From Clostridia bacterium (GTDB taxonomy: Bacteria > Bacillota > Clostridia > Oscillospirales > Acutalibacteraceae): a DNA stretch of 64,000 nucleotides. Shown piece after piece: positions 1-7,876 of this stretch (position 1 is its first letter; every line of letters begins with the position of its first letter). Where the stretch lies: the NCBI GenBank assembly GCA_017549105.1, contig JAFYVN010000012.1, forward strand, positions 62,001 through 126,000, read 5' to 3'. The position numbers and the translations under genes were made by a program. The notes under the pieces were generated by a model. It did no database searches, was not told where the DNA came from, and saw only the letters and a list, made by a program, of their open reading frames with translations.

Positions 1-2853
1 GAAAGCCTTGAGCATATAGGCGTTGAAGCGTTCGCAGGCAGCGTGTATCTTAAAAAAATTCATATTCCCGAAAACAGCAGTCTCAAGCAGATAGAAGATA
101 TTGCTTTTTATGGATGTTATCATCTTGAAGGATTTGTTTTTCCTGACGGCTTTGAAAGACTCGGTATAAATGTTTTTATGAATTGTGATTTGGTCAAGAA
201 TGTTTATCTGCCTTCAAGTACGAAAAGTATCGGTTTAACCGCTTTTGAACCGTATTTTCTGGAGTTATTTGAGGTTGACGAAAACAATCCTTATTATTTC
301 ACGGATGAAAAAGGTGTGCTTTTCAACAAAGAAAAAACCGTTGTTTACGCGGCTTATCAAAAAACTTCGGATGAAAAATATATTCTGCCCGAAACCGTAA
401 CAAAAATCGGAGCTCAGGCATTTGCGGCATCTCCTTTAAAAATAGTTGAAGTTCCTGATTCTGTTACGGAAATCTGCTTTGAAGCTTTTTCGGATTCGGA
501 AATCGAAAAAGTAAATATACCTTACGGAGTCAGACGAATAGAGGACTGTGCGTTCAGAAATTGCAGCAATCTTAAAGAAATTGAAATTCCGAAAACAGTA
601 AAGTTTATTGATAATCAGGCTTTTAAAAACTGCTATGACCTCGAAACGGCTATTCTTCCTGCTGAAATCAGCCATATATCCGGAACGGCATTTGAATCTT
701 GCAATGAGCTTACCGTTTATTGCTATAAGGATACCGCGGCATATTATCACGCAACAGAAAATCAGATTCCCTATTATCTTCTTGATATACCGGATATGTC
801 AGAGCTTGACGAACTGATGATAGAACACAGATATCTCAACAGAGATATGTACTATCCCGAATCGCTTGTTGCATACGACAATGCTGTTGCGGCGGTTGAT
901 ATGACCATAACCGTTGTTACTCAGTCTATGGTTGATTCGTGGGTTAATGGCATCAAATCGGCAAAAGAAAATGCAGTGGTTATTTCTGCCGATTATTCTG
1001 CAGTCAATGATGCACTTGCAAATGCACAAAAAATTGACCGCTCTCTTTATACCGACGAAAGTCTCGCAAAGCTTGATGCGGCGGTTAATTCTGTTGAAGA
1101 TAATCTTGATATAACAAAGCAGGATACGGTTGATGCTTTTGCTCTTGCAATCAACGATTCCGTTGCTTTGCTGAAATATAAGCCTGCTGATTTTTCAAGG
1201 CTTGATAACGCAGTCAAAAACGCAGAATCGGTTAACCGCAGTCTTTATACTGCAGAAAGTCTTTCGAAAATTGATGTTGCGCTCGCAAAGATTGACCGTA
1301 ACGCAACAGTTGTTGAACAGTCAAAGGTTGATGCGCTCGCATTTGAGATTGAAGATGCAATCAAAGCTCTCAAATATGCAAAGGCGGATTTGTCGGTTGT
1401 AACCGCACTTGTTGATAAGGCGAATAAAATTGACCGTTCGGTTTATACACAGAAGAGCCTTGATGCGCTCGATGATGCACTAGCTCAGGTGGATTATAAT
1501 ATAACAAAAGAGCAACAGACCAAGGTTGAGGTATGGGCAAAAGATATAGACACGGCTATTAAAAATCTTGAATATAAACCAGCCGATTACTCGGAAGTTG
1601 ATAAAGCGGTTAAAAAAGCGAAAGCACTTGATAAACTTCTTTATACTTCGTCAACATATACCGCTGTTGAACAGAGCGTTTCTGCTGTTGTTTACGGTCT
1701 CAATATCACCCGTCAGGCTGAGGTTGATGGATATACCAAAAAGATAAACAGCGCAATTTCGTCTCTCAGCTATGCAGAGGTTGTGCTTCGCAACGAACCT
1801 AATGCTGTTATAGTCAGCGCAACAGCAAAGGAAATCTATCCTACCACACAGCTGACCGTTGATAAGATTGACCCTTCGGGTTATGAAATTGCGGATTTTG
1901 CAGTCGGCGGTCACATAAAGAGCGTGAATTATTATGATATCACTCTCGTTAAAGACGGAGGAAAGGTTCAGCCGAACGGCACAGTCTATGTAAAAATAAA
2001 AATTCCCGAAGGGGTTGTTCCCGAAAAATGCAGGGTTTACCACGTGACAGAAGATCCCGTTGATCCGCTTGTCAGGTTTACAAGCACGCTCGACGGTAAT
2101 TATATCGTGTTTGAGACCGATCATTTCAGTGAATTTGCGGTTATTGAGATTGAAACTGTGCTTACAGAAATCAAAATTTCAAAGCTTCCCGACAAGACCG
2201 TTTATACGGCAGGCGAGAAGCTTGACAAAAAAGGTATGGCAGTTACCGCTGTTATGAGTGACGGAACCGAGGTTAATGCGGAAAACTTTGATTTCTCTGC
2301 TGTTGATATGACTGAACCTGGTAAAAAGACGGTAACGGTTTATTTCACGGTTGATAAGATTACCAAAACAGCTTCGTTTGAAATAACTGTCAAACCCGAA
2401 CCTGCAACAAAACCTACGGAACCAACAACAAAACCTGAACCGACCACCAAGCCCGAACCTACAACCAAACCCACAGAACCCGTCAGACCTTCGGTTAAGA
2501 TTCTTGTTGACGGTGAAGACAAATCCGAATTCACCAAAAAGGTAAAGTGGTATAAGGGTTATTCAAGCGAAACGCTTGCTCTCGATTGTGCGGTTGAAGG
2601 CGTTGAAAACTACAGTCTGAAATGGAGCTCAGATAATTCAAAAGTCATTGTTGACGAAAACGGAAATATAACAAACAAAGGTTTCTTCTTCTCCAGAAGA
2701 GCGGTTATTACTCTTGAGGTGACGGATTCCGAAGGCAGCGTAGTTGCGAAAGACAGCATTGTTTTGCGCTATTATAAATTCTCGTTCCAGCTGAGCAATC
2801 TGCAGAATATCTTTACGGTGAATATGAAAAAAGTTCTTGCAGATATACTGTAA
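1..2853 (+). CDS. Secreted LRR_5 / FIVAR / Ig-like surface protein (5' end outside window)
   Basis: The frame is open from base 1, so the first in-window GTG (43) is not the start; the N-terminus and any signal peptide lie upstream. In order: BspA-like LRR_5 repeats (to about nt 770, motif ExxAFxxC..L..xxIPxxV), five ~66-residue helical FIVAR-like repeats (about nt 832-1785, recurring DRSLYTxESLxxLDxAV), a beta domain ending in an FETDHFSEFAV motif that recurs in the giant protein at 17744, a Big_3-like Ig domain (starting at the KLPDKTVYTAGEKL stretch), a KPTEPTTKPEP linker, a second Ig-like domain and a short hydrophobic C-terminal tail. No LPXTG or SLH signal is visible. Such proteins act at the cell surface as adhesins or scaffolds; the ligand cannot be told. 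An intrinsic terminator follows directly. Confidence 0.85.
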   Translation, partial: ESLEHIGVEAFAGSVYLKKIHIPENSSLKQIEDIAFYGCYHLEGFVFPDGFERLGINVFMNCDLVKNVYLPSSTKSIGLTAFEPYFLELFEVDENNPYYFTDEKGVLFNKEKTVVYAAYQKTSDEKYILPETVTKIGAQAFAASPLKIVEVPDSVTEICFEAFSDSEIEKVNIPYGVRRIEDCAFRNCSNLKEIEIPKTVKFIDNQAFKNCYDLETAILPAEISHISGTAFESCNELTVYCYKDTAAYYHATENQIPYYLLDIPDMSELDELMIEHRYLNRDMYYPESLVAYDNAVAAVDMTITVVTQSMVDSWVNGIKSAKENAVVISADYSAVNDALANAQKIDRSLYTDESLAKLDAAVNSVEDNLDITKQDTVDAFALAINDSVALLKYKPADFSRLDNAVKNAESVNRSLYTAESLSKIDVALAKIDRNATVVEQSKVDALAFEIEDAIKALKYAKADLSVVTALVDKANKIDRSVYTQKSLDALDDALAQVDYNITKEQQTKVEVWAKDIDTAIKNLEYKPADYSEVDKAVKKAKALDKLLYTSSTYTAVEQSVSAVVYGLNITRQAEVDGYTKKINSAISSLSYAEVVLRNEPNAVIVSATAKEIYPTTQLTVDKIDPSGYEIADFAVGGHIKSVNYYDITLVKDGGKVQPNGTVYVKIKIPEGVVPEKCRVYHVTEDPVDPLVRFTSTLDGNYIVFETDHFSEFAVIEIETVLTEIKISKLPDKTVYTAGEKLDKKGMAVTAVMSDGTEVNAENFDFSAVDMTEPGKKTVTVYFTVDKITKTASFEITVKPEPATKPTEPTTKPEPTTKPEPTTKPTEPVRPSVKILVDGEDKSEFTKKVKWYKGYSSETLALDCAVEGVENYSLKWSSDNSKVIVDENGNITNKGFFFSRRAVITLEVTDSEGSVVAKDSIVLRYYKFSFQLSNLQNIFTVNMKKVLADIL
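832..1785 (+). repeat. Five tandem FIVAR-like helical repeats within the surface protein
   Basis: About 198-nt (66-residue) units, each opening with a (D/N)RxxYTxxSL motif and ending near ALKYxPAD. They are divergent at DNA level, so this is an old protein repeat rather than a recent duplication. FIVAR modules are known from Gram-positive surface proteins, where they bind matrix or sugar ligands or act as rigid spacers. Confidence 0.7.
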
Positions 2854-2860
2854 AAAAAGA

Positions 2861-2899
2861 AAAGAGGTAATACGGTTTGAACTCCGTGTTACCTCTTTT
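2861..2899. terminator. Bidirectional intrinsic terminator
   Basis: Stem of about 15-16 bp (AAAGAGGTAATACGG paired with CCGTGTTACCTCTTT, one G-U pair) with A-rich and T-rich flanks on both sides. It lies between the convergent surface-protein gene and the XRE regulator, whose stop codon touches it. Confidence 0.85.
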
Positions 2900-3141
2900 T
2901 AGTTTGCGCTTTTTTCGTTTTCTTTTTCTATGAGTCTGACAAGCTCGTGGGGATCCATTCCGAAAGCGTTGGCAATCTTCCAAAGCGTTTCAAAGTTTGC
3001 GTTTTTGCTGCCGTTCTCAATCATGGAAAGATGGCTTCTTGCAATCCCGGCAAGACCGCTGACGACCTCTTGTGACAGCTCACGCTCTTTTCTGATTCTG
3101 CGGATTGCGGTGCCGACAGCTCTTGTATTCAATTCATTCAT
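2899..3141 (-). CDS. Small XRE-family helix-turn-helix regulator
   Basis: An 80-residue protein that is almost entirely one Cro/C1-type HTH: helices around residues 9-65 with the family signatures RxxRxxxxLSQE, AGIARSHLSMIENG and NANFETLWKIANAFG. It has no sensor domain, so it is either a minimal DNA-binding repressor or works with another protein. The ATG at 3141 is preceded on the minus strand by an AGAGGTG ribosome site. It is monocistronic, converging on the surface-protein gene, and likely transcribed from the extended -10 at 3202-3210. Target genes cannot be inferred; autoregulation is usual for this class. Confidence 0.85.
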   Translation of the reverse strand: MNELNTRAVGTAIRRIRKERELSQEVVSGLAGIARSHLSMIENGSKNANFETLWKIANAFGMDPHELVRLIEKENEKSAN

Positions 3142-3201
3142 TACGACACCTCTGAAAATATTATATCTAAATTTTACCGATAAATACTCACTTTTGTGTC
3201 T

Positions 3202-3210
3202 ATTATAACA
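3202..3210 (-). promoter_or_regulatory. Extended -10 promoter for the XRE gene
   Basis: On the minus strand this reads TGTTATAAT, a TGn-TATAAT extended -10, with no good -35 but with an A/T-tract region upstream (3240-3270) that could act as an UP element. Confidence 0.5.
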
Positions 3211-3269
3211 GACGGGAAGTTCTTTAGAAACAATATAATTGAAAATTTTTTGAAAATTTTTGAAAAAAT

Positions 3270-3374
3270 ATGAATAAAAATCAAAAATCTTGTGTCTGTA
3301 AAACGTGTTCGATGGTTTGTTGTGAAGGTTGCGGTTTTACTGCACTGTTTTTTCCGGGAATATTTTTACGGTAA
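3270..3374 (+). CDS. Possible cysteine-rich micro-protein (34 aa)
   Basis: An ATG-to-TAA open frame of 34 codons in the 289-nt gap between the XRE gene and the transporter gene. The product has six cysteines in fourteen residues (C8, C10, C13, C17, C18, C21; pattern CxCxxCxxxCCxxC) followed by a hydrophobic end. This resembles metal-binding micro-proteins, but the ribosome site is poor (only A-rich sequence upstream) and the promoter is weak (TATAAT at 3234 without a clear -35). It may be chance; reported because of the cysteine spacing. The rest of the gap holds A/T tracts and the terminator at 3390. Confidence 0.2.
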   Translation: MNKNQKSCVCKTCSMVCCEGCGFTALFFPGIFLR

Positions 3375-3389
3375 AATCAGCAATAAATA

Positions 3390-3420
3390 AACCGCCGTTA
3401 CCATTTCGGTAGCGGCGGTT
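3390..3420 (-). terminator. Intrinsic terminator of the transporter gene
   Basis: AACCGCCG-TTACC paired with GGTAG-CGGCGGTT (nearly perfect, loop ATTTC), 10 nt past the transporter stop on the minus strand, followed there by TTTATTTATT. Confidence 0.75.
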
Positions 3421-3430
3421 CTGTTATGTC

Positions 3431-5938
3431 TTATTTAGATTTCTTCTGAGCCTTGATCTTTTCTCTGTATGCTTTTTCCTCGGCAGCCTTGCGGTCTGCT
3501 TCTGCTTTTGCATCTGCCACAGCTTTTTCGTGACGAGCTTTTGCTTCGTCGTAGATTGCCGAAATTTCATCAAGCTTTTCATAGTTTTCGCTCTGTGTTA
3601 TGAGCTTCTTTGAATCGTTGAATGATTTTGCGGCACGGCTGAATTTAGCGGATTCATCGTTAAGAATCTTTGTTTCTCCGGCAATGTTCTTGAGCTCTGA
3701 CTTAAGTTCTTCGAGCTTTGATTTTGCCTGGGCAAGCTTTGCTTTGTCGTTTGACTTTTTGATGCCTTTGAGAGAATCGTTGATGCTCTTGATTTCTGCT
3801 TCAATAGCATCCATCTTTTCATAATTCTTATCGATAAGAGCGTAGTCGGGCTGAACGAGATCCGATGCGTTCTTATAATATTTTTTGATAGCCTTGACTG
3901 AATCAAGCTTGTTTCTTGCAATTTCAATTGCTGCTTTGCGAAGAGCTTTTTCGGTTGCGTTGCCCTTGGACATACGTTTTGCTGCAGCAATTTCGTTCTT
4001 TATTTCGTTTGCGTCAAGAGCGGCAAAACCGCCGAGACCTATACCGTAAATCTTTTTGCTTTCTGCAAGTCTGAATCTGAATTCTTCATTTGAGAATTTA
4101 TCAAGCTCGTTACAAACGAATTTTGCGATTTCGATTTCTTCGTTGTATTCAACATCGGCATTGTATGCCTTTTTGGCGAGCTTTCTTTCGGCTTTATCTT
4201 TGACTGATTTCCAGGAATTCTTAACAATCTGCTTGGGAGTTTTGCCTGACATATCACGTGAATTGCGGATAATATCAATAGCTTCAACAAGGTTGCCGTC
4301 GTTGAGAACGCCGTTGCCGTAGTCTTCAAACATACTGCGGACTTTAAGAACTCGGATAACAGATTTCTGCTTTCTTTCGTTGAAATCATACCATGCATAG
4401 GGAATAACATTCATTGCCGCACCTACAGCGGAAACGATGATAAGAACTCTGAGAAGGCTGCTGAGAATATCAGGGTCATAGAGTGCGGAAAGAGCGTTGT
4501 TATAGTTATCCTGACCGTTGGCGAGCTGCTCAGCAAGGATTGTTCCTACATCTTTGCCGTCACCGAGAACACGGCTGAGAATGCCGGGATTTGAAGTAAC
4601 AATTGCAGCGTTTTCTTTGGTCAGACCGCCTTTTTCGTAAATTGCGGGGAGGACTGATGAGGTTGCGAGTGTGATAACGGTACCGATGGTTGCAACTGCA
4701 GAGAACATACCGTCAATGCGTTCACCTGTGATATACTGCTGATAGTCACGGATATCCGCCTGGATTGCAGGGTTAAGAATGTGCATAAACGAACCCATAA
4801 GAGCGTTGAGCCACAGAGATGCCATAACAAGCCAGATAGTTGCACCGTTGATTTCTCTGACCATCGGAAGCATAAGGAGAATGAAAAGAATGTTGAACAT
4901 ATTTGTTACAACAAGAACTGCTTTTTTGCCCCATTTTTTGACGCAGAAGGGAGCAAGAATCATACCCCAGAGCGACGCATTACCGTAAACGGTGACAATC
5001 AGTCCGTAAACGCTTCCCGAACACGCACCGCCGTAGTTGTACAGCCAGAAAAGAATGTTCGAATATGCGCCTTCAAGGAATCCGATCCAGCCGGCAAGAG
5101 AAATAATCCAGAAGTATTTGTTTTTTGCAACAGCTTTGAGCGCGTCGATAAATTTGATCTGAACAACGTGTGTACGAGCCTGAACAATCTTCTCTTCGGT
5201 GTGTTTATAAACAACGATACACAGAAGAACACCGAGAACGGTGAGGATGGGATAGAGAAGGCGGTAAACACGGATATCTGTTGTGTTTGTGTGGAAAAGC
5301 TTGGATGCGATAATGGGAGTGAAAAGATTAACAAGAGTCGGTGCGAGTGAATAAACAATACTCTTTACCGAAGCAACATCGGTTCTTTCCTGAGTGTGCG
5401 GAGAAAGAACGTGGATGAGGTTCTCATATGCATCATAGAAGAAATAATATATGAAATGAAGCAAGAGGTTAAGAACCATAATGATGGCGCACTTTGCAAC
5501 ATATGCTCTGGTTTCACCGAAAATCATACCGTCGCCGAGCCAGTCGCCGAGCTTGCTGTACGGGAACCATACCATCAGGTTACAGATGATTGCCGAAGGG
5601 ATAGCCATTGTGGCTATATACGGTCTGTATTTACCGGCTTTGTTTCGTGTGTTGTCGATGATTGTTGCTCGGATACCCGTCAGCGGAATGTTTGCGAGAA
5701 CGGCGATTATGTACATAACATACATATCCGTCGGGTCAATACCGAGGGTACTCGAGAGAAGTGTGTTGTTGGTTGCGAGAAGGCAGGCGTTACCGAGGGT
5801 GATAATCATATATGCACCGATACCGCCGCCGGAGTAAGCCGCAATTTCCTTAAAGGTCATATAGCGGCCTGCCATAGGTGTTTTCCAATAGGTTTTAACC
5901 TTGGAAATACCGTCTTTGACTTGTGCGACCAGGTTCAT
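3431..5938 (-). CDS. GPH-type (MelB-like) MFS sugar transporter with long cytoplasmic tail
   Basis: An 835-residue protein. Residues ~1-520 are a glycoside-pentoside-hexuronide:cation symporter-like MFS domain with about 12 hydrophobic segments, the N-terminal KEIAAYSGGGIGAYM region and a loop resembling the family signature after TM2 (DNTRNKAGKYRPY). Typical GPH proteins are 450-520 residues; here about 300 extra residues follow the last membrane segment, rich in Lys/Ala/Glu and predicted helical, with a coiled-coil-like charged end (AEADRKAAEEKAYREKI). The tail is not an EIIA domain as in LacS. The gene is divergent from a FGGY kinase across a 184-nt promoter region, so transported sugar and kinase substrate are probably linked. 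GGAGG ribosome site precedes the ATG. Substrate unknown, likely a glycoside or uronide. Confidence 0.85.
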   Translation of the reverse strand: MNLVAQVKDGISKVKTYWKTPMAGRYMTFKEIAAYSGGGIGAYMIITLGNACLLATNNTLLSSTLGIDPTDMYVMYIIAVLANIPLTGIRATIIDNTRNKAGKYRPYIATMAIPSAIICNLMVWFPYSKLGDWLGDGMIFGETRAYVAKCAIIMVLNLLLHFIYYFFYDAYENLIHVLSPHTQERTDVASVKSIVYSLAPTLVNLFTPIIASKLFHTNTTDIRVYRLLYPILTVLGVLLCIVVYKHTEEKIVQARTHVVQIKFIDALKAVAKNKYFWIISLAGWIGFLEGAYSNILFWLYNYGGACSGSVYGLIVTVYGNASLWGMILAPFCVKKWGKKAVLVVTNMFNILFILLMLPMVREINGATIWLVMASLWLNALMGSFMHILNPAIQADIRDYQQYITGERIDGMFSAVATIGTVITLATSSVLPAIYEKGGLTKENAAIVTSNPGILSRVLGDGKDVGTILAEQLANGQDNYNNALSALYDPDILSSLLRVLIIVSAVGAAMNVIPYAWYDFNERKQKSVIRVLKVRSMFEDYGNGVLNDGNLVEAIDIIRNSRDMSGKTPKQIVKNSWKSVKDKAERKLAKKAYNADVEYNEEIEIAKFVCNELDKFSNEEFRFRLAESKKIYGIGLGGFAALDANEIKNEIAAAKRMSKGNATEKALRKAAIEIARNKLDSVKAIKKYYKNASDLVQPDYALIDKNYEKMDAIEAEIKSINDSLKGIKKSNDKAKLAQAKSKLEELKSELKNIAGETKILNDESAKFSRAAKSFNDSKKLITQSENYEKLDEISAIYDEAKARHEKAVADAKAEADRKAAEEKAYREKIKAQKKSK

Positions 5939-5968
5939 AGTCTTCCTCCTAAATTCAATATAAAACTA

Positions 5969-5997
5969 ATTATATCAAAAAGAAAAGATAAAAGCAA
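5969..5997 (-). promoter_or_regulatory. Promoter of the GPH transporter gene
   Basis: Minus strand TTGCTT (5992-5997), 17-nt spacer, TATAAT (5969-5974), about 30 nt upstream of the ATG. Confidence 0.65.
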
Positions 5998-6036
5998 GAA
6001 CAAAGGGATAATTTTGTATAAAAAAGTAATGATTAC

Positions 6037-6065
6037 TTGACGGCTGATGTCTGTTTTGTTACAAT
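6037..6065 (+). promoter_or_regulatory. Promoter of the FGGY kinase gene
   Basis: TTGACG (6037-6042), 17-nt spacer, TACAAT (6060-6065); 57 nt upstream of the start codon. It is back to back with the transporter promoter. Confidence 0.75.
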
Positions 6066-6122
6066 AGTATTGTAGAAATTTGCGTTTTTTAACTTATCAA
6101 TAAAAACGGAGTGTGATTATTT

Positions 6123-7712
6123 ATGGAAAAAATCAAGCTTGCAATCGAAGCGGGTCAGACCGCTCTCGGTATTGAATTCGGTTCAACAAGAATCAAGGCT
6201 GTTCTTATCGGCAAGAACCACGAACCTCTTGCATCGGGCAGTTTTGATTGGGAAAATACATACGATAACGGAGTGTGGACTTATCCTCTTGAGCAGGTAT
6301 GGGAAGGACTCAGAGGTGCTTTCGGTGCTCTTAAAAAGAATGTTGCCGAAAAGTACGGTGTGAAACTTACAACAGTCGGTGCACTCGGTATCAGCGGTAT
6401 GATGCACGGTTACCTTGCTTTCGATAAGGATGGCAATCAGCTTGCTCAGTTCAGAACCTGGAGAAACACCATTACCGCAAAGGCTGCTGAAGAACTCAGC
6501 GCACTTTTTGATTTCAATATTCCTCAGAGATGGAGCATCGCTCATCTTTATCAGGCTATTCTTAACGGTGAAGATCACGTCAAGGACGTTGATTTTATCG
6601 CAACTCTTGCCGCTTATGTTCATTGGAAGCTGACAGGTAACAAGGTTATCGGTGTAGGCGAAGCTTCAGGTATGTTCCCCATCGACAGCAACACCAATGA
6701 CTATGATAAGAAAATGCTCTCTCAGTTTGATGAGAAAATTGCAGATAAAAACTTCCCCTGGAGTATAGAAGGAATTCTTCCCAAGGTGCTCGTTGCAGGC
6801 GAAAACGCAGGTGTGCTGACAGAAGAAGGTGCACTTCTTCTTGACCCCACAGGCGAATTCAAGGCAGGTGTTGTGCTTTGTCCTCCCGAAGGTGATGCTG
6901 GTACGGGTATGGTTGCAACAAATTCTGTTGCAGTCAGAACAGGTAACGTTTCCGCAGGCACATCAATTTTCCTTATGGTTGTTCTCGAAAAGGCGCTTTC
7001 AAAGCTCTATCCCGAAATCGATATGGTAACAACTCCTGCGGGCAAGCCCGTTGCTATGGTTCATTGCAACAACTGCTCGGGTGAAATCGATGCTTGGGCA
7101 GGTCTTTTCACATCAATGTGCAAAGCTCTCGGTATGGATATCAGCATCTATAAGGTTCTCGACAAGATGTTCGAATCCGCTCTTTCGGGCGATAAGGATT
7201 GCGGCGGACTTGTTGCATATAACTATCTTTCGGGCGAGGTTATCACAGGTCTCGACAGCGGCAAGCCTATGTTCTTCAGAGGACCCGACAGCAAGTTCAA
7301 TCTCGAAAACTTCTCAAGAGTTCAGCTTTGCTCAGCTGCTGCTACTCTGAGCATCGGCATGGAAATTCTTGAAGACGAAGACGTTAAGGTTGACAGAATT
7401 CTCGGTCACGGCGGTTACTTCAAAGCTCCTGTTGCAGGTCAGAAGATAATGGGCGCGGCTCTCAATGCACCTGTATCTGTTATGAAAACCGCAGGCGAAG
7501 GCGGTCCCTGGGGTGTTGCTATCCTTGCAGAATATATGGTCAGCAAGGCAGAGGGCGAAACTCTCGATGCATACCTCGAAAACAAAGTCTTTGCAGGTCA
7601 GGATTCAACCGAGGTTACTCCCGATGCAGATGATATCGCAGGTTTCAAAGTATTCCTTGAAAACTATAAGAAGGGTCTTACTGCCGAAAAAGCAGCTGTT
7701 GAGGCTTTCTGA
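6123..7712 (+). CDS. FGGY-family carbohydrate kinase
   Basis: A 529-residue ATP-dependent sugar kinase of the FGGY fold (xylulokinase/glycerol kinase superfamily), normal length. Visible signatures: N-terminal phosphate-binding strand [15 protein letters not shown] (~res 15-30), the GISGMMHG substrate loop (~res 90), the catalytic-type Asp in PEGDAGTG (D258), and the C-terminal ATP-binding stretch [11 protein letters not shown]. The sugar is not identifiable; the WNDxR found after the substrate loop in xylulokinases is here WRNT, placing it in a separate subfamily often labelled only FGGY. It has its own promoter and an ACGGAGTG ribosome site, and faces a GPH sugar transporter, so it probably phosphorylates the imported ketose in the cytoplasm. 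A terminator-like hairpin separates it from the next genes. Confidence 0.85.
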   Translation: MEKIKLAIEAGQTALGIEFGSTRIKAVLIGKNHEPLASGSFDWENTYDNGVWTYPLEQVWEGLRGAFGALKKNVAEKYGVKLTTVGALGISGMMHGYLAFDKDGNQLAQFRTWRNTITAKAAEELSALFDFNIPQRWSIAHLYQAILNGEDHVKDVDFIATLAAYVHWKLTGNKVIGVGEASGMFPIDSNTNDYDKKMLSQFDEKIADKNFPWSIEGILPKVLVAGENAGVLTEEGALLLDPTGEFKAGVVLCPPEGDAGTGMVATNSVAVRTGNVSAGTSIFLMVVLEKALSKLYPEIDMVTTPAGKPVAMVHCNNCSGEIDAWAGLFTSMCKALGMDISIYKVLDKMFESALSGDKDCGGLVAYNYLSGEVITGLDSGKPMFFRGPDSKFNLENFSRVQLCSAAATLSIGMEILEDEDVKVDRILGHGGYFKAPVAGQKIMGAALNAPVSVMKTAGEGGPWGVAILAEYMVSKAEGETLDAYLENKVFAGQDSTEVTPDADDIAGFKVFLENYKKGLTAEKAAVEAF

Positions 7713-7760
7713 TACATCAAATGTTTCGTATAAAGAACGGTTTTACAGATAAATAAAATC

Positions 7761-7795
7761 GAAGCGGTTTGTGTGATTTGCAAACCGCTTCTTAT
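7761..7795 (+). terminator. Terminator-like hairpin after FGGY kinase
   Basis: Perfect 11-bp stem GAAGCGGTTTG/CAAACCGCTTC (7761-7771, 7781-7791) with only a weak T-run after it. Confidence 0.6.
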
Positions 7796-7813
7796 AGTAT
7801 ATTAAATTTATAA

Positions 7814-7843
7814 TTGACAATCTTCGCACTCTGATATTACAAT
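7814..7843 (+). promoter_or_regulatory. Promoter of the GtaA / GH38 / LRR operon
   Basis: TTGACA (7814-7819), 18-nt spacer, TACAAT (7838-7843), about 33 nt before the start codon. Confidence 0.75.
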
Positions 7844-7876
7844 GATTTAAAACACTAAAGTAAAAGGATGATAAAA

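Noticed and set aside
43..60. GTG at 43 as start of the first gene
   Set aside because: The frame is open from base 1 and the LRR repeat pattern is already running, so the gene begins upstream of the window.
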